NCBI GenBank assembly: GCA_002189035.1
Contig: NEEC01000004.1
Location: 310,001 to 374,000 of the forward strand
From: Utricularia gibba
Lineage: Eukaryota > Streptophyta > Magnoliopsida > Lamiales > Lentibulariaceae
DNA length: 64,000 nucleotides
Reading direction: 5' to 3'
Every line of letters begins with the position of its first letter. Within the stretch, counting starts at the first letter, position 1. Positions 47,380-60,104 of this stretch are shown here, piece by piece. Below the pieces are notes generated by a model. It made no database searches and had not been told where the DNA came from. It was given only the letters and a program-made list of their open reading frames with translations. A program made the position numbers and the translations under genes.

Positions 47380-49759
47380 ATTTTGCAGACAAGTTACTTA
47401 GAAAGAAGTAAACCGGATGTTTACAAAACTTCCCACTAAGAAACTTCAGGAATTCACAATAACTAACTCACAAAAAATCATCCCCAGATTTGGTTTACAA
47501 CACACTGCATATTGCAAAAACGCAACAACCCACCAGAAAACGTGGAAGACCCCCTGAATGACCAAAGAAGAACCAAGCTTTTTCCTCCAACAACTTACCC
47601 AGAAATCGAACAACCCAGATCAAAATCAGAGCTTGCAGCGGAAGAACGAAATGTCTTCGAACCCCAGGAAGCAGTTGGGGTAGAAAGTAATGGAAACAAG
47701 AATGACAAGCTTAGATTTTTAAATAACATAATAATTGATAGGTTTTTTTAGGAGGGGGTTGACCCACAAAGAGTACCTGTGAAGATCCAATTCCGATGAA
47801 ACCAGAGACCCTTAACAGAGTGGAATCAAGTCGGTGGAGCCACGGGAACCACTTTCTTTTCCTTTTTACTACACCCGACACACGCTACACGATTCAGACA
47901 AGCATTAATACGGTTCTTTAGATCCTCCCTCAATCTCCGAACACCCTCCGCCGCTTTTCTGATTTAACTGTGCTGAATTCTTCTCCTCTAGGGTACTCGT
48001 TTTCACACTGGGAATATGCCTTTGTGTAAACCAGTCCGGGGTTACTGTTCCTGTGCATAGTAAAAAGTCGCACAAGACTTGAGCTGAACCCCAACCAGGG
48101 AATACGCCAAGTAAGAAATCAAATGTCTGAATCCGAGGAATTTCAGACGAGAAGCTCAGATTTTTCTAAGCCAAAGAATTTCAAGCTCACACGCACAAAG
48201 CTTCCACACCATGGGACTTTCAAAACCATATGACTTCCCTTTACTATTAAATGCATTCAAAACAAAATTTGCTTTTGTCCGGGTTTCTTTATTGTCCGGT
48301 TTGTGGACAACACACACCCTAAGGAAACTCACATAATTGAATTTAAACATATTGAGAATATTTTAATATAGATGTATATTCAATTTAAAAATAATTGAAT
48401 AAAATGAAATATGTTTGGTTGATAGATGATAAATATCTTCATTATTTTTTAATATAAATAAAAGAAATTAAGTATAGAATTTTAAAAATATATTAAAATT
48501 GTAAGATATTAAATTTTTAATTCAAGATAAGATAGTGTGTGTGGACCTGATGATCTCAGGTGGGAGGACGATGGAAGGTATGGGCTGACCCAAAGGACAG
48601 CTGACCCATTTATATTGGATCTTAGTTGTCTAATTATATAGAGCCCATGTTGTTAAGATATTCTAAAATTGGAATCAGGCCCAATAGAGGCCGAAAAAGA
48701 TCAAGCCCCGTACCTCTCGGATACTGGAATCTTCCCCAAATCTCTCCACTAGATGTGATTTTATCAGAAATGTGAATGTTTATCGGGGGTTTCAACAGCT
48801 CGTATATCTGGGAGTGTTGTTTCTCTGATTATGATCCAATTTGATTGGTTTTTTTCTAAGCTAAGCAGTTTTCAGGGAATCGTAAAAAGGAAAACACGGA
48901 GGTTTGTTTCCTGAATCCTCAGTTGATGCCACTGTTGAAATTTTTTGTTTGATTGAAGGATTGGTAGAGATTTTTATCTGGTTCACGGCCATTCAGTTTG
49001 AAATTCTAGCTTTTTGTTTCCCTACGGTGTGGATTGATGATCGGTGTCTGAATTATGTTGATTCATAAATGATTGCGAGATGCTGTTGTGCTATGCAACA
49101 AAGGGACTAGTAGCGTTCGAGTTTAAGTAGTCTGCAACCACTAATTGTTTCGATCTTTCTGGGTTTCCTAGTGTCTGATATTTTATTTTCCTCTCTTTCT
49201 GCACTTCTTCGCCATATCAGTGTCATAATCTCGATGGTAAGGCTTTCGTTGCCACGATATCATAAATTTTGCCCTTCAAAGTTCTTCAGAATAGTCACAG
49301 AGTCGTATATTTTGACTGTTGCCTGGATTTAGCGCAGAAGCAAGCGATAAACATATTTGGTCGTGATTTTGAAATTTACTATCTGAACTATTTACTAGAT
49401 TTATAACAGCATCTATCCATGTTGAGAATAGTGTTGTTGGTTGAGTAGCGTCTTTGTGTTCCGGTATCGAGAAACTACGCTGCTATGGCGAATTATAGGG
49501 TGCAGCATTACGATCAAAGTGATGTCTTTGTTTTATTTAATGCATTAGAATGGATTGCTAGGCTGCCTTGTTGATCCAGGAAGACCCGCTGCACCACTTG
49601 TGTATTCGTGTTCCCTATTTTCCTGTGTTATTTTCATATGTTTTCGACTTCTTGGGCAGGTATTAGATGTGTGTGCATGAAGCAGGCAGCAGAAGATTTC
49701 GTGGCCTTACTCATGGAATAGCACCATCTTTTATTGACTAAAGATTCATTGATCTCCAA
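47380..49759. other. Divergent region: trihelix leader, AT-rich centre, LAZ1 leader
   Basis: The trihelix leader probably lies left of about 48.0 kb and the LAZ1-like leader, perhaps with 5' UTR introns, right of about 48.75 kb. Between about 48.34 and 48.54 kb is a very AT-rich block. No coding gene is supported; the frame at 47512-47751 is a likely leader artefact. Confidence 0.55.
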
Positions 49760-52217
49760 ATGGGGTGGACAGTGGTTTTAATTGGAATTCTTTGCCTTGC
49801 CCGCGTGGTTGAATCAACTGATAGATTGATGACATTGCTTCCATTTAAATTAATTTCTGGGGCATCATCTCTCCACGACTGGGCTATTATCAGTGCAGGC
49901 TTCTTTGTAGTGGTGGCCCTTGTGCTTTCTATGTACCTTTTATTTGAGCATTTAGCGGCGTATAACCAGCCAGAGGTTGGTCTGGCTCTTATATAACTGA
50001 TTTCTTTTGCATGATGGCATGACATGGGATAACACTTGCAACCACTTTTTCCATCTCGAGTTGCCTTTTTTTCAGTGTTTTGTTGGCCTTGTAACTGTTT
50101 TTATTCTCTCATTTCAGGAGCAGAAGTTTTTGATCGGACTCATTCTTATGGTTCCTGTTTATGCAGTAGAATCGGTAATCAATGGCTTCTCTAACAGTAG
50201 TCCTGTAAAAAATTATATAATGTGAGAAAAATATGCATACTGCAAGGATACTGTTCTTTTTCTCATATTAGTTTCTGTTATAAAGCCTCAGATTAGTACT
50301 GTAGTTTCTAGGATAAGATGATTTAAATACCAGAGACTATATGGTGTCAGGACCGTCAAACCTTGTTTAATGTGATGCTGGATACTAGGAGTTGGTTTCG
50401 TGTTAGTTTGTTTTGCTCCAGCATGACTTTTCATTGGCTCTATAACAGTTCTTATCACTACTAAACTCTGCTGATGGCTTCAACTATGAAATCATAAGAG
50501 ACTGTTATGAAGCGTTTGCCATGTACTGCTTTGAGAGATATCTCATTGCCTGCTTAGGTATGCACTGTACGGTTTAAGCTTTATTCTATGCTCCTTATTT
50601 AGAAAGATCTTAGTTGTGTGCCACTCATTTACATTTACGATGCAGTGTAACCCTTTGTATGGTTTCATGTAACTAGAGGTGTCTCCAATCATGCTGTTTC
50701 CTAATTTATAGTATTCAACTGTCTGAATGAATGCATTTTCGCGAATGAAAAAAAAATTATTCAATGCTCTTCAGGCGGAGAGGAAGATTGTATTGAATTC
50801 ATGGAGACGGAGATCTTGAACTTTTCTTCAGCAAGCGTACCTCTATTGGATGATGCTTATGCATATGGTGTTGTTGAACATCCGTTTCCATTGAATATAT
50901 TTATAAGAGACTGGAAACTGGGATATGACTTCTATAAAGCAGTGAAAGTGGGCATTGTTCAATACGTATGTCTGCCTTTTTAAAATAGAGTACTTGTATT
51001 CTCAGTTTTGTGTTCAATTGAGCATAACCTCACCCTTTATGTACAGATGATACTGAAAATGGTGTGTGCTTTGCTGGCTATGTTTTTTGACTTGTTTGAA
51101 GTTTACGGGGAAGGAAAGTTCGAGTGGACTTATGCGTAAGCTGCTCTCTGTAGTCCAGATTAACTTTTATTTATTTTTATTTTTTTAATTGAATGTGACT
51201 GGATATTTCGTCCGGGTTGTGATCTATTCTTTTTATTTCATTGCATTCAAAGCACTTTTGTTTTTCACAAGCTGTAATGAGCCTTTCATTTGTTTTTTCT
51301 TGCAGTTATCCATATCTGGCCGTTGTCCTGAATTTCAGTCAGTCCTGGGCTTTATATTGCCTTGTGTTGTTCTATTCTGTTACAAAGGTTAAGCTGGCCC
51401 CTATCAAACCATTGGCCAAGTTTCTAACTTTTAAGTCAATAGTATTCCTCACGTGGTGGCAAGGTGTTATTATTGCATTCCTTTTCTCTTTTGGTGCCTT
51501 GAACGGTACTTTGGCTCGTGTTTTGAAAACAAGGATACAAGACTACATCATTTGCATCGAGGTGTGTGGAAATTCCTTCCTTGGTGGCTGTCTTATAAGG
51601 TTTTTTTTTTGCCTGAGTGAAATTTCTTTTCCTCCAGATGGGTGTTGCCGCTATAGTGCATTTGCATGTTTTCCCAGCGTTGCCATACAAACGTGGAGAA
51701 AGATGCGTCAGAAATGTTGCTGTGTTGTCGGACTATGCATCCCTTGGAACCCCACCTGATCCGGAAGAGGTTCAAGACTGTGAAAGGTACACCAGAGTTC
51801 ACAATGAAGACACTAAGCAACGCCCAAGACTGCATCAAAGCGTCCGTGATGTCGTTTTAGGGAGCGGTGAAATGGTTAGCTCCCTCACCCTATCTCTTCC
51901 TCTTGTTACTTTCATCTCCTACCGCTTGTGTGACGTTTGGATGTCGTCAGATAGTGGATGACATGAAGTTCACCGTCTCACATGTGGTCGAGCCTGTTGA
52001 GAGAGGCCTAGCCAAGATCAACCGGACGCTCCACCAGATCTCCGAAAACGTGAAACGCTACGAGGAGAGGAAGAACTCAAAGGATGACAGTTACATTGTC
52101 CCACTGAACTCGTGGACGAGGGAGTTCTCCGATGCACAGGAGCACATCATGGAAGGCTGTGTAAGCGACAGTGGCTTACCCAAAGGTTCGTCTTCTCGGT
52201 CTAGACAACGACCATAG
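49760..52217 (+). CDS. LAZ1 homologue (DUF300/TMEM184, organic solute transporter alpha-like)
   Basis: Eight exons: 49760-49975, 50118-50174, 50449-50557, 50775-50965, 51047-51135, 51306-51561, 51638-51874 and 51951-52217. They sum to 1422 nt and encode 473 residues. The protein has about seven membrane helices, including HDWAIISAGFFVVVALVLSM, then the DUF300 signatures QKFLIGLILMVPVYAVES, RDCYEAFAMYCFERYLIACL, YLAVVLNFSQSWALYCLVLF and SIVFLTWWQGVIIAF. A long charged cytosolic tail follows with AHNED-like RVHNEDTKQRPR and a final Ser/Arg-rich end. LAZ1-type proteins localise to vacuolar membranes and affect brassinosteroid signalling and cell death in Arabidopsis; direct transport is unproven. 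It converges on TFIIF alpha, leaving 321 bp between stops. Confidence 0.93.
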
Positions 52218-52538
52218 AAGGCCGCGGCTGGCTAACTCAAACTCATGCTAACTACCCAAATCGTCACCGTTGGTGGGAGGTAGATGGTTATTTGACTCTT
52301 CTCACCATAGAAAATTGTATAGAAGCACAATGAGAACTCGTAGTTAATGCATATTAGTTGCTTCTTGCGAATAAAATGATGAGCCTTTTTTTTCCCCGCT
52401 GTTCTATGAATAATACTGAGCAATGCGTAAACACGAATCCATAGTCTTAGATTGCATGCTGCACGGCATGATACTGAAAGCACCAGCGTACCATGAGCTG
52501 AACATCTGTTTGGTAAGGAAAGGAAATATGCACACCTA
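52218..52538. other. Convergent 3' spacer, LAZ1-like and TFIIF alpha
   Basis: Only 321 bp separate the two stop codons, so the 3' UTRs probably overlap or nearly do. An AATAAA-type signal (GAATAAAATG) for the + strand lies near 52369. No ORF of note. Confidence 0.55.
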
Positions 52539-55500
52539 TCATCTCTCCCTCAAAACCACAAAGTTTGCGCCGTTTGTCTTCTGTATCTTGGATATTCTTC
52601 TCAGTATTGCAGCGAACGCGTCTTTATCCTGCATTATTCACAAACATTTTGTGAAATATTCACTTTGCACCGGGTAGAGAATAACATATCCCAGGGCAAA
52701 TTTTGTGGAATTCTATCACATTGATTCTAACGAGCACTACCGTCAAAAGCCTAGTTTCCAGGAAATGAAGGGGCAGCAGATGGACACATTGGTTCTACGT
52801 ATGGTTGTCTTCGGGAACATATATTCATAATACGAACTAGCTACCATTCTCTTAATCACCATATTAGAATAATCTGACAGCATAAAATGTAGGAGCGGAA
52901 ACTTGCCTCTTTCTGCTTAAGTCTGGATTTGAACTTGGAAACGAGGTCCTGGGTGGTAACTGGCGTCTTCTGCAAAAGGACTGCTCTGATCTCCTCTTCA
53001 GAAACAGGCCCAGAAGCCGTTGCTGCTCCAGCTTTTGATGTTCCTGGTGCGGATGCAACTTTAGTAGAACTGCCGTTATTTTTTGATGATGAAGCCATCT
53101 CAACTTTGGAAGTTTTTAGAACCTGATCACAAGATTACGAGCTTGAATGAGAAACAAAACCACATGAATGCACATGGGAAGAACTCTTAATAAAAACTTA
53201 AGCTGAAACATCCGCATATTGCAAATTCAACTACTCACATTTTCTACTTTGAGTTTCTTAGATGGTGTAGCAGTACTGTTCGCTCTGGATTCCTCAGCAG
53301 TACTCTTTCTTTTTGCCTTCGATGACTTTGCAGAAGAAGGGGTGCCACGACCAGCTCCAGGAATATTTGATTTCAGGGGGCTAATTGTCTCTGCTGGCTC
53401 TTCTTTAGGGGCTTCTTTCATTGCAGGAAGCACAGGCGATATATCATCTTCCAACTGAGAAAACATAGAAAAATGCAGTTGATAATGAGCTTGTACATAA
53501 ATCTATGATGACATGAAAAGGCTATGCTAGACATCTTAATAAGCATGCAAACTTCTTAATATCTATCTCCTTGACCTATGAACACAAAGCAATGCAATGA
53601 AGCAAGTATCAACCAAACATACATCATCGTCATCGTCATCATCATCTTCTTGATCTGAATCATTTAGTCCGTTAGTCCGGCCAAGCAGTTTCTTCAACTC
53701 TTTTCCAGATTTGCTTAGCCCTCCCTCTTCTTCTCCAGCTTCATCTTCATCTTCGTCATCCTGCAATATGCAGATGAGATACAAAAATAAATAACACAAA
53801 ATGACTATTACTAACATAACATAGCACACAAGCAATCAAAAAACATTTTTATGTATATTTGACGTTTGTCATAAGAGGAAAATGATTATGCAAAGTGTCT
53901 TCCGTGAAATGCATGCATCTTAACTTACACTCTGGTGTGTCACATTTTTAAGATGGCATGGCTATTTTCCATTGACAAACAAGTCATACGATGTCATAAT
54001 TTTCTACGAAAATATCACATAACATTACCTGTTTGATTTCTGGAGGAGCAGGAATTTCTGGTGCCAAATCTTCTCGTTCCTCAGCATTACCAACCGCTTC
54101 ATCATCATCAGTAAAAATCTCTTCATGCTCCCAATCATCACCTATATAGTAAGAAGATAATTGTTGTTATGAGCCTGAGAATTACTGATGTAAAAAGAAT
54201 CCTGATTGATAATTTGAAGAGCTTCAGAATTTAATGCATCAGGACTAGAAATACAAACAAAAGGTTTGTGAGTTGGTTAACGTGATTTATTATCATGAAA
54301 GGTAAATTTGTAACCTAGTTTTTTGTGTTCTCCTCCCCTTGTATGCCACACTTCCTTCCTTCTACATATGAAAAGTGTAAAAAATTTCTAGAGCTATAAG
54401 ATAAGAAAGAAACCACCTTTTTCAATGTCATCATCATCAAAGTCTAGGTCTCCTCCTCCTGGACCTTCTTCATCATCACCCCCACCTTTCTTGTTTAGCC
54501 CTAATCTATTTTTCCTTGACTGCTCTTCTTCTTCATCTTCCTCTCCTCTATCAGAAACATTGGCTTCTTCTTCATCCCCTGAAGGTTTTTTGCGACCCCT
54601 AGCACCACCATTACCTTCCCGATCATCAACTTTTTCAACTTCACCGAAGGCTGCAGGCCCATTATTTGCTGCTTTCATCATCCACCTCTGGTAACCATCA
54701 GCAGTCCTTCTTCTGTTCTTCATTTTTTCTTCCGCCTCCTCTAAAGTGAGCTGCTTATATTGCGCCACCTTGTTAAAATTATACCTACAATTAGCCAACA
54801 GAATTGAGTCGAAAAAAAACTACCATGCAGTATTTTAAATAACAAAATTACCATGAACCAGCAGGAATAGCCACAAACTCCTTCCCTTGAAGCATCAGAA
54901 GGTAATATGTAGCAGATTGTGAGCCCTCAAGCTGACCATGAAATTGATATTGCCCTGTTTCATCCTCTAAAAGCCATGGTTTGTTTTTGTACTTCTCCTA
55001 CATAATGCGATCACATGATCATTCTAACCAGATATGCACAGGAGTACATTACAAGCTAGGAAATACGGATAAAAACTTTATTTTGAATGCAACATAATTC
55101 CACTTAGCATCTTGTTTGATACCACTTAAGAAAAAAAAAAGAACAGAAAAATCAAAGCAAACGTAATCAAATTGAAAAATATCTTTGGGGCGTGAATTTG
55201 CCTTAACCTATAAACAAGTGTATGGCAGGAGAATTACTTGACGCTAGAATCCATAAGAATTTTTGACAATACATATACAGGAGATCTTAATTCATTCTAA
55301 CGTTTGATTCAGGATAAAACCATTAGGTGAGCATCATACCCGCAAAGCATCAGTGATTTGGCGGCCCTGCAGACCTTCTTTCTGCAATGACCATTTATTT
55401 TCATTCTTCTTCTTGAAATTTGGTAATCCAGTAGCAAATCTTCCGATAAAATAATTTTTGTCATTGCTGCTGCTTGCCCGGACATTGTATTCCTGTATAT

Positions 55501-56054
55501 GACATAAAAAACTTTTACCTCCAGAGCAGAAGATGTTAGGAGCGTTTTTCAGACGAATAAATGCATATTAAACGGGTCAAGGCTGCACAACTTTCCATTC
55601 ATTATGTATTAGTCCTACGTCAGCATCTGATTGGTGGGATCAAGTTAAATAGCCATCAAGCAAAAATACCCTAGTTTAATCACACATAAGAAACTACAGT
55701 TCTAGCCATGTAAGTACTAAAACCGTCATCTTGTAGGGAGAAAACGGCATCTGAAAAATTTATGGCACAAAGATCACATACGACACATTTCAATATCGAT
55801 TTTTATATGAGAATACAAAATAAATTCGATACAGATTCATAACTCCAAAAAGAATCCCCGGTTATTGAAAAAGAGATGCAAACCCTAATCAGGACAGTGA
55901 TAGGAGTGCCACACTCATAGCATTTTGTACGCTTCTCGGCCATAGTTTTCCCACAGCTGAGGCACAGGGTCAAGTGCTTGCATGTACTTCCATACAGCTC
56001 CACCATCGAACCACAACCACCGCATGAAGGCTTCAGTATCAAATCAATAGACAT
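52539..56054 (-). CDS. Transcription initiation factor IIF subunit alpha (RAP74)
   Basis: Nine exons on the minus strand: 56054-55884, 55492-55340, 54997-54852, 54784-54417, 54141-54029, 53760-53623, 53454-53239, 53122-52907 and 52628-52539. They sum to 1611 nt and encode 536 residues. TFIIF binds RNA polymerase II and helps preinitiation complex assembly and elongation. The plant-type N-terminus has paired Cys knuckles (CGGCGSMVELYGSTC, CLSCGKTMAEKR, CYECGTPITVLIR). A triple-barrel dimerisation region follows (GRFATGLPNF, GSQSATYYLLMLQGKEFVAI, WYNFNKVAQYKQLTLEEAEE). The middle is strongly acidic with a run of Asp, then Lys/Ser-rich. The C-terminal winged helix ends AAILRRISKIQKTNGANFVV. Exon 8 ends AAAGAG followed by GCAAGT: a GC-AG intron, needed to join QKE to DKDAF in frame and with family sequence. 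Confidence 0.93.
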
Positions 56055-56691
56055 CTTCCCTAATACCCTGTAGCATTCACCACAAAGCTTAACTTGAAAT
56101 CCCCAAAGACGGAAGGCATCGACCCTAGATGCCGGAATTCCGAGAAATTAAATCGTACCACGTGCAAATTCTGTCAAAATTGGTAAATTTTTCGGTCGCA
56201 AACTCAAACCTCTGAAAGACCAAACTGAAACGATCCCATTCTGTTTCACTCCAGCGGAAAAGTTCGACAGGAATTCAGCTTCTTCTCAAGGCCATCAAAT
56301 CACCCTTCTCGAAAATCTGCAACAACTTCCCGAGAATAGCTCTTCGGAATCTTGAGCCGCCACCACCTGCTGTGTAGCTTTTGAAGTACGATTCATCAGC
56401 CCTCTAAATTTATTCATTCCAGCAGCTTTGTGAAAATTTGGGCTCACCTTAAAACAAAATTAATATTTTAATTATATATATATAATATATATATATTTCT
56501 TCATATTACAAAATTTGCAAAAACTAATTAATTTGTGAAAACTTGCTCAAAGGGTAATATTGGGGATTAATAAACCACTATTGGCGCTAAAAAGATCCAA
56601 CTGCTACTGTAGATCTGCAAGCCACCGTTTAATTTGCCTGAATTGGAAAAGCGGCCGCCGTTGATCCTCGCCGTTGGCGCTGTTGTCTGCA
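56055..56691. other. Short divergent region upstream of TFIIF alpha
   Basis: Holds the TFIIF alpha leader and promoter and an AT dinucleotide-rich stretch (about 56474-56500). It would also have been the promoter of the adjacent transporter pseudogene. No gene seen. Confidence 0.55.
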
Positions 56692-58112
56692 ATGGTCGGT
56701 CTGAGAGTAGAGTTTAGGTCTATATTCTTATATATATTGCACTATCCAGTGGGTAGATCTTCTTTAATAAGGTTTTCCATTTCCCTATGTTTTTGAGTTT
56801 TTGTTGTTTAGCATTTCTTCAAGTAGAACAACGCTTTCTGAAAATATGGTTACTTTCTGGTTCCGCATAAAAAATCTCGGTTTTGTGAAATATTGCAGCA
56901 TTTTGACTTACTGATGAGCAATGATTTGTTGAATGTAGTGGGTTTTGTCATCCCAGGAAGTTGATTTTCCATATCCCCTTGCACTGACTCTGCTTCACAT
57001 GATGTTCTCCTCGGTATTATGTTTTATTCTGACCAAAGTTCACAAGGTAAGTGATATATGATTCAAGCATTTCAGAGAACTAAGGACGCGCTGCTTATTA
57101 TGTCCCTTATTTCAGATCATGAAGTTTGAGGAAGGGATGACTTTGGACATGTGAGTGGTAGTTTTTCCTTCTTATTTAGGATTGTGACATGATGCCATTG
57201 GTCTTGTTTGGCATTTTTCTCTGCAGATATCCATCTTCTGTAATTTCAATTGATGCAATGTTTGCCATGACACTTTGGCTTGGCAACACCGCTTACCCCT
57301 ATATTTCTATGGCATTTGCTCAGTGAGTGCATGAATAGAAATAATTGCTGTTTTCTGTTACCATTCTTATTTGGTCTTGATTATTCTATAGTGCCAGTTG
57401 CGGTTTTTATTCTTGGAATTGTAGTTGAAGTGGACTTGATGAGCAGGATGCTTTTCATAACATTATCAGATGGTAGGTATAGGTGTAGGTGTAGTCGGAG
57501 AAGCTCTGAGACTGATATTTATGGAGATTTTAGTCAAACAAAAGAATCCTATCTGTTATGCATTACATTAGCCTTGCAGACAAATGGTTTCTTGCATGCA
57601 TTTTTCGTTTGATCCTCTCCTCTATCCTACAAATTTAAGACGGATCCGTTTAATTGTGCAGTGCCGTCGTCTACTGATCCCAGGATCCTGCTATAGCCCA
57701 GGATGATGAAACAAGGGAATTGGAGCGTCAAAGCTCTGCTTCTGGTCCTTAATTCCCTCTGTACCTTCGCCCTCAATTTCTGTGTTCCTCGTCATCAGGT
57801 ACACGAGTGCACTGACCATTCGTGTGGCCGGGGTTATCAAGGACTGGATCGTAGTTGTCTCTGCATTTCTTTTTGCAGACACCAAGCTAACCCTTAAAAA
57901 TATTCTCGGCTATGTCATTAGTACGTGCACTTCCTAATGATTCAACATTTTTACTGTTCGCATTCAAAACTAGATTCCAATTCCAGTTGCAGCTAAGCAG
58001 GTGTTGCTGCTTACAGTAACACCAAGTTGAAGAACAAAGCAGCTGCTGCTCGTGTTAACACAGATGAAGACTCTTCAATCATTACCTGTTCAACCATCAT
58101 ATCATGCAGGTA
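56692..58112 (+). pseudogene. Decayed triose-phosphate/nucleotide-sugar transporter (TPT family, At3g17430/At5g25400-like)
   Basis: Recognisable exon pieces appear in order with mostly intact splice sites: YIALSSG-stop-IFFNK (56733-56771), WVLSSQEVDFPYPLALTLLH (56939-57046), IMKFEEGMTL (57116-57150) and MFAMTLWLGNTAYPYISMAF (57229-57322). Further right are VPVAVFILGIVVEVD (about 57390-57440), GVVGEALRLIFMEILVKQ (about 57486-57540), LLLVLNSLCTFALN then ALTIRVAGVIKDW (about 57730-57845), and VAAYSNTKLKNKAA (about 58002). Active members are Golgi or plastid antiporters with ten membrane helices. Lesions include CAG to TAG at 56754-56756, frame loss between the ATG at 56692 and the first helix, and loss of the MLKA segment before VPVAVF. 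Much of the central exon is also lost, and there is a frameshift within the NFCVP segment near 57780. The number and type of lesions argue against simple sequencing error. Confidence 0.85.
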
Positions 58113-58497
58113 GTAAATAAACTCACAGGAATGCTTTGTTCCATTTGTATCAATAGTGTGCATGCATGCATGTGTAGGGGGTAAAATTTTCCCTGGACCG
58201 ACTGTGTTACCGTAAGCAGTATGTGTAACCTGTGTTGCACTGAAAAAAGATCATTCTTTTACACTGTTATCGAAAGTCTGAACCTGATAAATGATGATAT
58301 TTTTTTTAACTCATGGTCAGTGTTACAAAGCGAAATACAGCTATGGTAGACATGTTAAAAGGTGGATTAAAACCCAGGGCCCGTGCTACGTGGGGACCTG
58401 GACAGCGTAGAGATCTAGCTCAACGTGGCAAAATATCTACCAATCACGCAGCAAAACATTTACCCACAACTGCCCGAAGACTCATATTGGCCTAGCC
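58113..58497. other. Spacer between the pseudogene and the TLC-domain gene
   Basis: Nothing supported beyond a probable short leader for the TLC gene. A 60-codon frame at 58313-58495 ends just before the TLC start and has no domain; it may be a leader uORF. Confidence 0.5.
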
Positions 58498-59657
58498 ATG
58501 GTGAAGAAGAAGGACGGGGAGCAGACTGTTGCAGCGGCATTTTTCGCATCTACTCTACTTCTCTGGAGTTTCTCGGTAGCATTCGAAATCTTCTTCAACC
58601 AGAGCTACCAGTTAATTCTCGTCTTCTCCAGCTTCATTTTCTTCCAATTCGCTAACGTTCTGGTTAGGAGATGCGCCTCGCGCGGTGCCCTCTTCGTCAA
58701 CACCTGCATCTCCCTCCTCCATGCCTCCATCATCTCCACCTCTGGTCAGAACAATCAACCAATTTTACTCATCAAACTTACTTTTCCTCCCATTTTGTAT
58801 TCCTTTGAGACACATGTTCCCATTTGGGGATGATTTAGGGCAGGGACTAGAGATTGGGTATATTTTAGATGGCGCCCACTACAATAACAAAATTCCATTT
58901 TTGGTACCCAAGTTTAGCTATTTTATCATTTCGATACCCAAGGAGTCCCTGATTAGCCTACTTTCCGATCATTTTGCTGAATGTCTTTGGGTTCTTGGCA
59001 GTGTTGCTGATCTTGATATATCAATGGAGGACGATTGGGATTAGCCAAATGTTCGAGCACTCACAGTTGGCGGCAACATGGCCATGGGCATACCAAGTAG
59101 TTTGCATCTCATGCGGTTACTTCGCATACGACCAACTGGATATGCTGCTTCATGGACTGTACAGCGGCCTGCTCCCACCAATCTTGCTCCATCACTTAGT
59201 CCTCCTCATCTGCTTCACTCTCGCGCTGTACCGCCGAACCACCATCAACTATCTGATCCTCACTCTCATCTGCGAGGTACCAGAACTACTTCCATCCCCT
59301 AGCCATGAAGTTTGAACAAGGGCACTCATTCTATACTTCGATATGCAGCTACATTCCGTATTTCTACATGTTCGGAAAGTTCGTCGGATGTGCGGGATCC
59401 GCGGCGTCGGAAGCAGGATGGTCAGGATGGAATGGATGCTCAACTGGGTGACCTTCACATCCGCAAGACTGATACCGCACACTGTGATCACAGTCAAGCT
59501 TATCAGAGATGCTCCACTGTTCGATAAGGGAGTCGGGCTTCCTCTTGCTCTGTTTGGAATGGCGGGGATGAATGTGCTCAATGTGTTCCTGGGTGTTGAT
59601 CTCCTCCATGCGTATCAGAGAGAAGCGCGGCCTCCAGAGAGTCATCGATGGCCTTAG
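58498..59657 (+). CDS. TLC-domain (TRAM/LAG1/CLN8) multi-pass membrane protein
   Basis: Three exons: 58498-58744, 59002-59276 and 59349-59657. They sum to 831 nt and encode 276 residues. Helices are visible in exon 1 (FFASTLLLWSFSVAFEIFF), exon 2 (WAYQVVCISCGYFAYDQLDM then PPILLHHLVLLICFTLALYR) and exon 3 (PLALFGMAGMNVLNVFLGVD). The HH pair with neighbouring aromatic residues is the TLC-domain hallmark. LHSVFLHVRKVRRMCGIR and MEWMLNWVTFTSARLIPH match the At1g31300-like plant group from memory. Ceramide synthase LAG1 motifs are not apparent, so it is probably not LOH-type; the biochemical function is unknown. The start is the first Met in frame, followed by a short KKK cytosolic N-terminus. 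Confidence 0.88.
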
Positions 59658-60104
59658 AGGCCTTATTTAGACATCTAATTTTTTTTTCATAGTTTTCTAT
59701 TGGAACTAGAACTTATAAACATTGAATTCGTGTTTAATAAATTTGTTTACAATTTCAATTATGTTAAATATGTTTATGAAATATAATATTATTTTAAATA
59801 TATGTTTATAATTATAATGTATAAAATTATCGGGGAATAATCCAGCCAGGGTTCTTGTACTTGAAAATGGGACTGTTCATTTTAACGAATACCCTTCCAA
59901 CCGTCGGATGATGTGAATCGGACGTTGAGGATGCGGCGAATTCGGCAGTCGAAAATGAATGGGAAACCCTCCGTGACCTAAAACCTTCACCTATGAAGAA
60001 GCAAATGAGGATGGTGCTCCTCCTCCGCTAACTGCAGCTGGGAACTGTGGATCGCGTTTGTGGTTGGAGTGAAAGCTCTCCTCGATTAGGGTTTTTCACT
60101 AGAA
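59658..60104. other. Spacer and ANGUSTIFOLIA promoter
   Basis: AT-rich 3' flank of the TLC gene, then a less AT-rich ~200 bp that is probably the ANGUSTIFOLIA leader. No ORF. Confidence 0.55.

Noticed and set aside
58313-58495. 60-codon frame ending just before the TLC gene start
   Set aside because: No family match; in a probable leader. Kept only as a possible uORF.
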